From Bromus sterilis (lineage: Eukaryota > Streptophyta > Magnoliopsida > Poales > Poaceae): a stretch of 64,000 nt of DNA. The stretch spans positions 73,988,770 through 74,052,769 of the forward strand of contig OX465595.1 of NCBI GenBank assembly GCA_950022295.1, written 5' to 3'. Every line of letters begins with the position of its first letter. The stretch's first letter is position 1. Positions 60,127 to 64,000 of this stretch are shown here, piece by piece. The notes beneath the pieces were generated by a model. The model saw only the letters and a program-made list of their open reading frames with translations. It was not told the DNA's origin and did no database searches. Both the position numbers and the translations under genes were made by a program.

Positions 60127-63100
60127 CTAGTGCGCGGCATCAGCACCCTGAGAACCTGAAGAAGCTGAGCTTGACGAAGACTCATCCGACGAATATTGAT
60201 CACCTGAGGATTCTTCTTCGGAAGAAGACGTTGGAATAGCTTCGTGGCGCGGCTGAGTGATGAGGTTGAGGTCGAGGTCGCTGTCGTCGAGGCCGTCGTC
60301 GTCCTTTGAAGTAATGGAGTCATTTTCCGAGACAGTATCAGGCCGGATGGGTTCAGGTTCGTTGACGAAGAATACTTCATCAATCTTGTGTAGGGGAGGG
60401 ATCTTCTGATTCGGGCGGTCAACTTTATCATCACGAGAAAAGTTTCACTGGAGGTGCTCATATTCTTTGTAGATGCGATCTTTACGAAGGCCTTTGACAG
60501 AGTTGAATTTCCGGAGCCCCTTCCAGGAATGACGTTTGAGCACACGCAGAAACTGATTGTTGTTGAGGGCAATATTGCCAACTCTGTTAATCTCATCAGC
60601 AAGAAATTGCATCTGGCGCTGATTGGCTTCAATGTAGTTTTCAAGCATTTGCTCTGACCGAAGATTAACTTCAAAATGATAGTAGTCTTTCTGGAACTTC
60701 TTAGATAAGTTTCGCTCATTGACTTCGTGGCGCACACCAACATATGTGGCAAAAGGATCATTGGGCTTCCTCAGCAATGCCAAAGTTTCACGCACTGGTG
60801 GCAAGAAAAGCTTCGGATGATGGCGAGCCACAAAGTCTTCGTTTCTACCATAATCGCAGACAACTTGCATCCAGGGAGCATAAGGTTTCAGTGTGAATGG
60901 TAGCTCTGCTGCATGAACCAAGTTCCGAATGAAGCAGTCTTAAAAATCAAAGAGAAGACCATGAGTGAGCTTCATGATAGCATGCCTTGTCTCTGGATAA
61001 ATGTTCGATTCTTCCGAAGCAGTACTCAATGGGATCATTGAGTTTGACAAGATGTAGAACCAAGTCCTTGAGATGAAGTTCAAATGCTTCTGGCGAATGT
61101 TTTCAGGTAAATAGCTTGCAGAGACTTCAGTGTCCAACAGAGTTGCAAATTCTTCGTCTAGTAGATCAGGTTCCAAGTGAATCTTTTCTTGGACTCCAGA
61201 ATGCCTTGGAATGTTGACTATCTCCATGAATTCAGCAGAGGACATCCTGAAGACTTTGCCTTGTATCATCCATTCCAGCGTCCATGAGCTGGGTTCATTT
61301 GCTTCACCAGAAACATAGAGAGTTGCATAGAATTGCTTGATAAGTTCAGAGTTGAAGGGAGTGCTCAAAGCAAAAAACCGAGTCAAATTATGATTCTCAA
61401 TGGTTTCGGCGACGTTCTGAAAGCAAGTGGCAGTGGAAAGACTTCGCATATCCATAAATTTATGCCTGAACAGAACTCCTTGCTGACATAAGACTTTGGT
61501 GTAAAGGATTTGTTGTTCTGCAGTCCGAAAACGAAGATCATCTGCAGTGCGATCTGAAGCATATGGACTGACACCAAAGAAACGGTGGCGCTTTTGATGC
61601 TGTTCCAAGTTGAAGTCCGGGCCATGTCGTGAAGAATAACCAACACCCTTTAAAATAGGAAAAGTTTCACGAGGGTAATTGGAGTCAAGCTGGCTATCTT
61701 GGCAGGGGCGCGAATGCACGCAAAACATTTGCAGAGGAGCAATTGGATTGGCGCTAGAAGGGCCAGCAGTTTGAGCGACTATAAGCGCTTCCTCTTGCGA
61801 CAGATTCAGTATCTGAACTTGTTCTTCTTCGTCGTCATGTGCTTCGGGGCGAGGCACAATGGTTTCGGATTCTTGAACGGATCTGGCAGGGGGAAAATCT
61901 CGGGTGACATGTGTTCGGGAGTGGGTCGGGGATGGTGCATTGGCTTCACGGGGAGGTGATGGAGGTGGTGCGGGAGAAACTGGTGGAGTGGGAATCCTTT
62001 GTGGTGAGGGGATTGGGGCATGGATGGGTGTGGGTGCACGAGGTGGAATGGGTGTGGTAGTTCGTGCAGGTGTTGGAGTAGGGGTAGGAGCTTGTTGTGG
62101 TGGAGTTGGTTTGGGGGTGGTTCTGGTAGGAGGAGGTGTGGGAGTCTTGGTGGGTGGAGCTGAAGGTTTTGGTATGGGCTGGGATGGCTTTGGCTTCGGT
62201 GTAGGAGTGGGAACTGCGTCAGGAGTTTCCTTCGGCTGTTCATCACTGGTGTCCATGTCTGCAGCTGAAGCCAAAGTTACCTTGCGCTTCTTTGTGGTCC
62301 GCTTCTTGGGTGAAGGACCTGGAGCCTTTGCTGCAGCAGGCTTAGCAGCCGATGCCGGTGCAACAACACGTCCAGCTTCGGGCGAAGCTTTGCATTTCCG
62401 CGAATCTCTTTCCATAATGGAAGCATTATGGGTCTTCACCATTTCATCAACAGCGGCCTTGACTTCGCCTTTGAAGATTTGGATATTATTCTTGGTGGTG
62501 GTGTTGACGTCTGTCACTTGTTGAAGCAATTTCAGTGCGTGCTGTTTAAATTCTTCATTTGGTTCAGATTCAGCGCGCATCTGATAGTTGTGAATCTTTT
62601 CGATTTCAGCCCTATCTCTTGAATGCAAATCCTTCAGCTGACTGATCATAGTGGAGATCATTGCTTCGACGGAGCTTGAGATATAGACTTCTCCAAGATC
62701 AACAGCTTCAAGATCTTCAGCAGCACATTTCTCCCAAAGGGCTTCAGTGATGCCCAACTGATCACAGAGTTAGCCTTCACGCGGGTCAGGGAACTGATGG
62801 TCACTGTGGCGATCAGCTTCAGCTTGAGCTTCAGGCATAGATATGCCTTTCTACTTCGATGGAATAGAGGAGGGATTCATATCAACAACAGGCTTCTTCT
62901 GACTTGCCCTAGCAACTTTCTCTGCTTTCTTTGTCCTGAGGCTGTCTAGAGTGTCCTTGCGTTTTGGTTCAAGCTCGGCCAGCTGTTTAGCTTCAGCGGC
63001 AGCTATTTCTTCATTCTTTTCGGCTTCGGCGAGCTTGCGCTTCATCTCATCCTTCTCTGCAGCCAATCTGGCAGAGTCCAACTCCTTTTGATTTCTGGAA

Positions 63101-64000
63101 GCATCCTCATCTTCTTTCTTCTTTTCAGCTGAACTTCTGGCAAGAATGTTGCGCTCAAGTGCCTCTTCGAGGTCTTTCTGTCTCAATTCTTCTTCAGTGA
63201 GCTTGTGCTTTGCTGAAGGGTTTTGTGCGGTATACTGCTTGGGCTTCGTTGGTGCTGAAGCCTTTGCAGTAGGTTGCTTCTTAGCGGGGTCACGCTTCTG
63301 CTTCGTTCGCCTCTCAGTGTTGAGGGCATCAGCCGGTGGCTTGGAGGACAAGGGCTTCGCAACCACCAAGTTTGACAAATCAATGGTGGGGCGAGCAGAA
63401 GAATTGTCCTTGGGGTCTTGAAACTTAATCCCCTTAGTAGCAGGTTTCTCTCCTGGCTTCTTCTTCAGTGGGATTTGAAGTCTTTGCTTCTTGGGGGGAG
63501 CAGGATCATCTGATTCATCATCTGCTTCAGACTCTGATTCGTTGTCAGCAGCATTTGATTCGTCCAACATTGAATCCTCCAGAGCTGCTTGTTCTAGCTT
63601 AGCTTGCTCCTCATATTCTGTGGTAGCATGAGGAGGAGAAGCAGATTTCTTCTTGAGCTTCTTCTTCTTCTTTGAGCTAGGCCCAACATCATGGGCTTCA
63701 TCTTCAGCCAACTTGGCTGCCTTCTTCTCTTCTTTCAGTCTCTTGTTTTCAGCAGCAATCCTCAAACGTTCTTCTTCGTCAGGATAGTCAGCTGGAGTCT
63801 TGAGAGTGTTGGGGTGAGGACGCTTCGGTGGAACTGGGTAGTATAAATGGCGATTTTCTTTGGTGTACTGACTACACATGGCCGAAGTATATTGGAAGGG
63901 TGGACTGAAGGCAAATTGCATAGCCCACTTCCAGTCAGGGATGCTCTTGTACTTGTACCATCTAACAGCCCAGTACCGGCGAATGTTTTGCAAGCGATTC
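60127..64000 (-). pseudogene. Envelope-position (third) ORF of the SIRE-type Copia element, partial
   Basis: One reading frame runs from the right window edge to TAG at 60127-60129, about 1,290 codons. It is broken by four in-frame stops (TAG 62851, TAA 62770, TAA 60940, TGA 60445) and no frameshift. From the N-terminal side there is a Trp/Tyr-rich segment (WAVRWYKYKSIPDWKWAMQF), a Lys-rich region with long Glu/Lys/Ala coiled coils, and a helical block. A strongly Pro/Thr-rich tract follows (about 61890-62230, TPTPKPKPSQP-like). A folded domain (FYATLYVSG ... MIQGKVFRMSSAEFMEIVNIP) resembles the domain annotated as putative plant transposon protein, and the tail is acidic and Ser-rich. No RT or integrase motif is present. 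The position before the polypurine tract matches the env-like ORF of SIRE/Maximus elements. No clear signal peptide or membrane helix is visible. Confidence 0.72.

Noticed and set aside
61904..62524. 206-codon Gly/Val-rich plus-strand ORF
   Set aside because: It is the reverse complement of the Pro/Thr-rich tract of the minus-strand envelope-position ORF, so it is a shadow frame.
1..64000. Host protein-coding genes, tRNA or rRNA genes, CRISPR arrays or defence systems
   Set aside because: No frame outside retrotransposon proteins has recognisable domains. No tRNA cloverleaf, rRNA stretch or regularly spaced short repeat array was seen on either strand.

Overview
The window is a block of nested LTR retrotransposons and solo LTRs from a large grass genome. 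I infer Triticeae (wheat, Aegilops, barley or rye) from the mix of chromodomain Gypsy elements with 3-4 kb LTRs, Athila-type Gypsy elements primed by tRNA-Asp, SIRE/Maximus-type Copia elements, and the density of nesting. I found no host gene, tRNA, rRNA, CRISPR array or bacterial-type operon. Every recognisable coding stretch is retrotransposon gag, protease, integrase, reverse transcriptase, RNase H or an envelope-position ORF, and nearly all carry stops or frameshifts. Family names are by class only, because no database could be searched.

Layout. (1) 1-3722, minus: SIRE-type Copia, gag plus protease, integrase and the start of RT, running off the left edge. (2) 3723-13904, plus: a non-autonomous large-LTR Gypsy-like family in the order partial LTR, internal A, full LTR (8736-11997), truncated internal B. 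(3) 13905-15731 and 19609-19655, minus: a Gypsy pol fragment split by a solo LTR (15732-19608, TSD GTGGG). (4) 19656-23211 and 41451-41870, minus: an Athila-like LTR and 3' internal region. (5) 23212-41445: Gypsy-like element H (TSD CAATA) inside it, with a 5' LTR that has lost its promoter segment and almost no internal domain. (6) 25693-37131: Gypsy element X (TSD GTTCC) inside the 3' LTR of H, with gag deleted and pol broken. (7) 41871-58343, plus: Athila element Z with LTR, tRNA-Asp primer site, gag and protease. (8) 45022-57508: element Y (TSD CACAA) inside the gag of Z, a young and nearly complete chromodomain Gypsy element. (9) 58344-64000, minus: a SIRE-type Copia 3' end with LTR, polypurine tracts and a very long envelope-position ORF running off the right edge.

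X, Y and the solo LTR belong to one LTR family (TGTCA...CGACA, about 3.8-4.0 kb) that entered this locus three separate times. Five-base target duplications support the insertion order: Athila-minus before H before X, and Z before Y; Z also predates the right-hand Copia. The elements do not cooperate as a gene system. The biology shown is layered insertion, unequal or illegitimate recombination, and decay mainly by in-frame stops. Element Y retains gag, protease, RT, RNase H, integrase and chromodomain with only three lesions.
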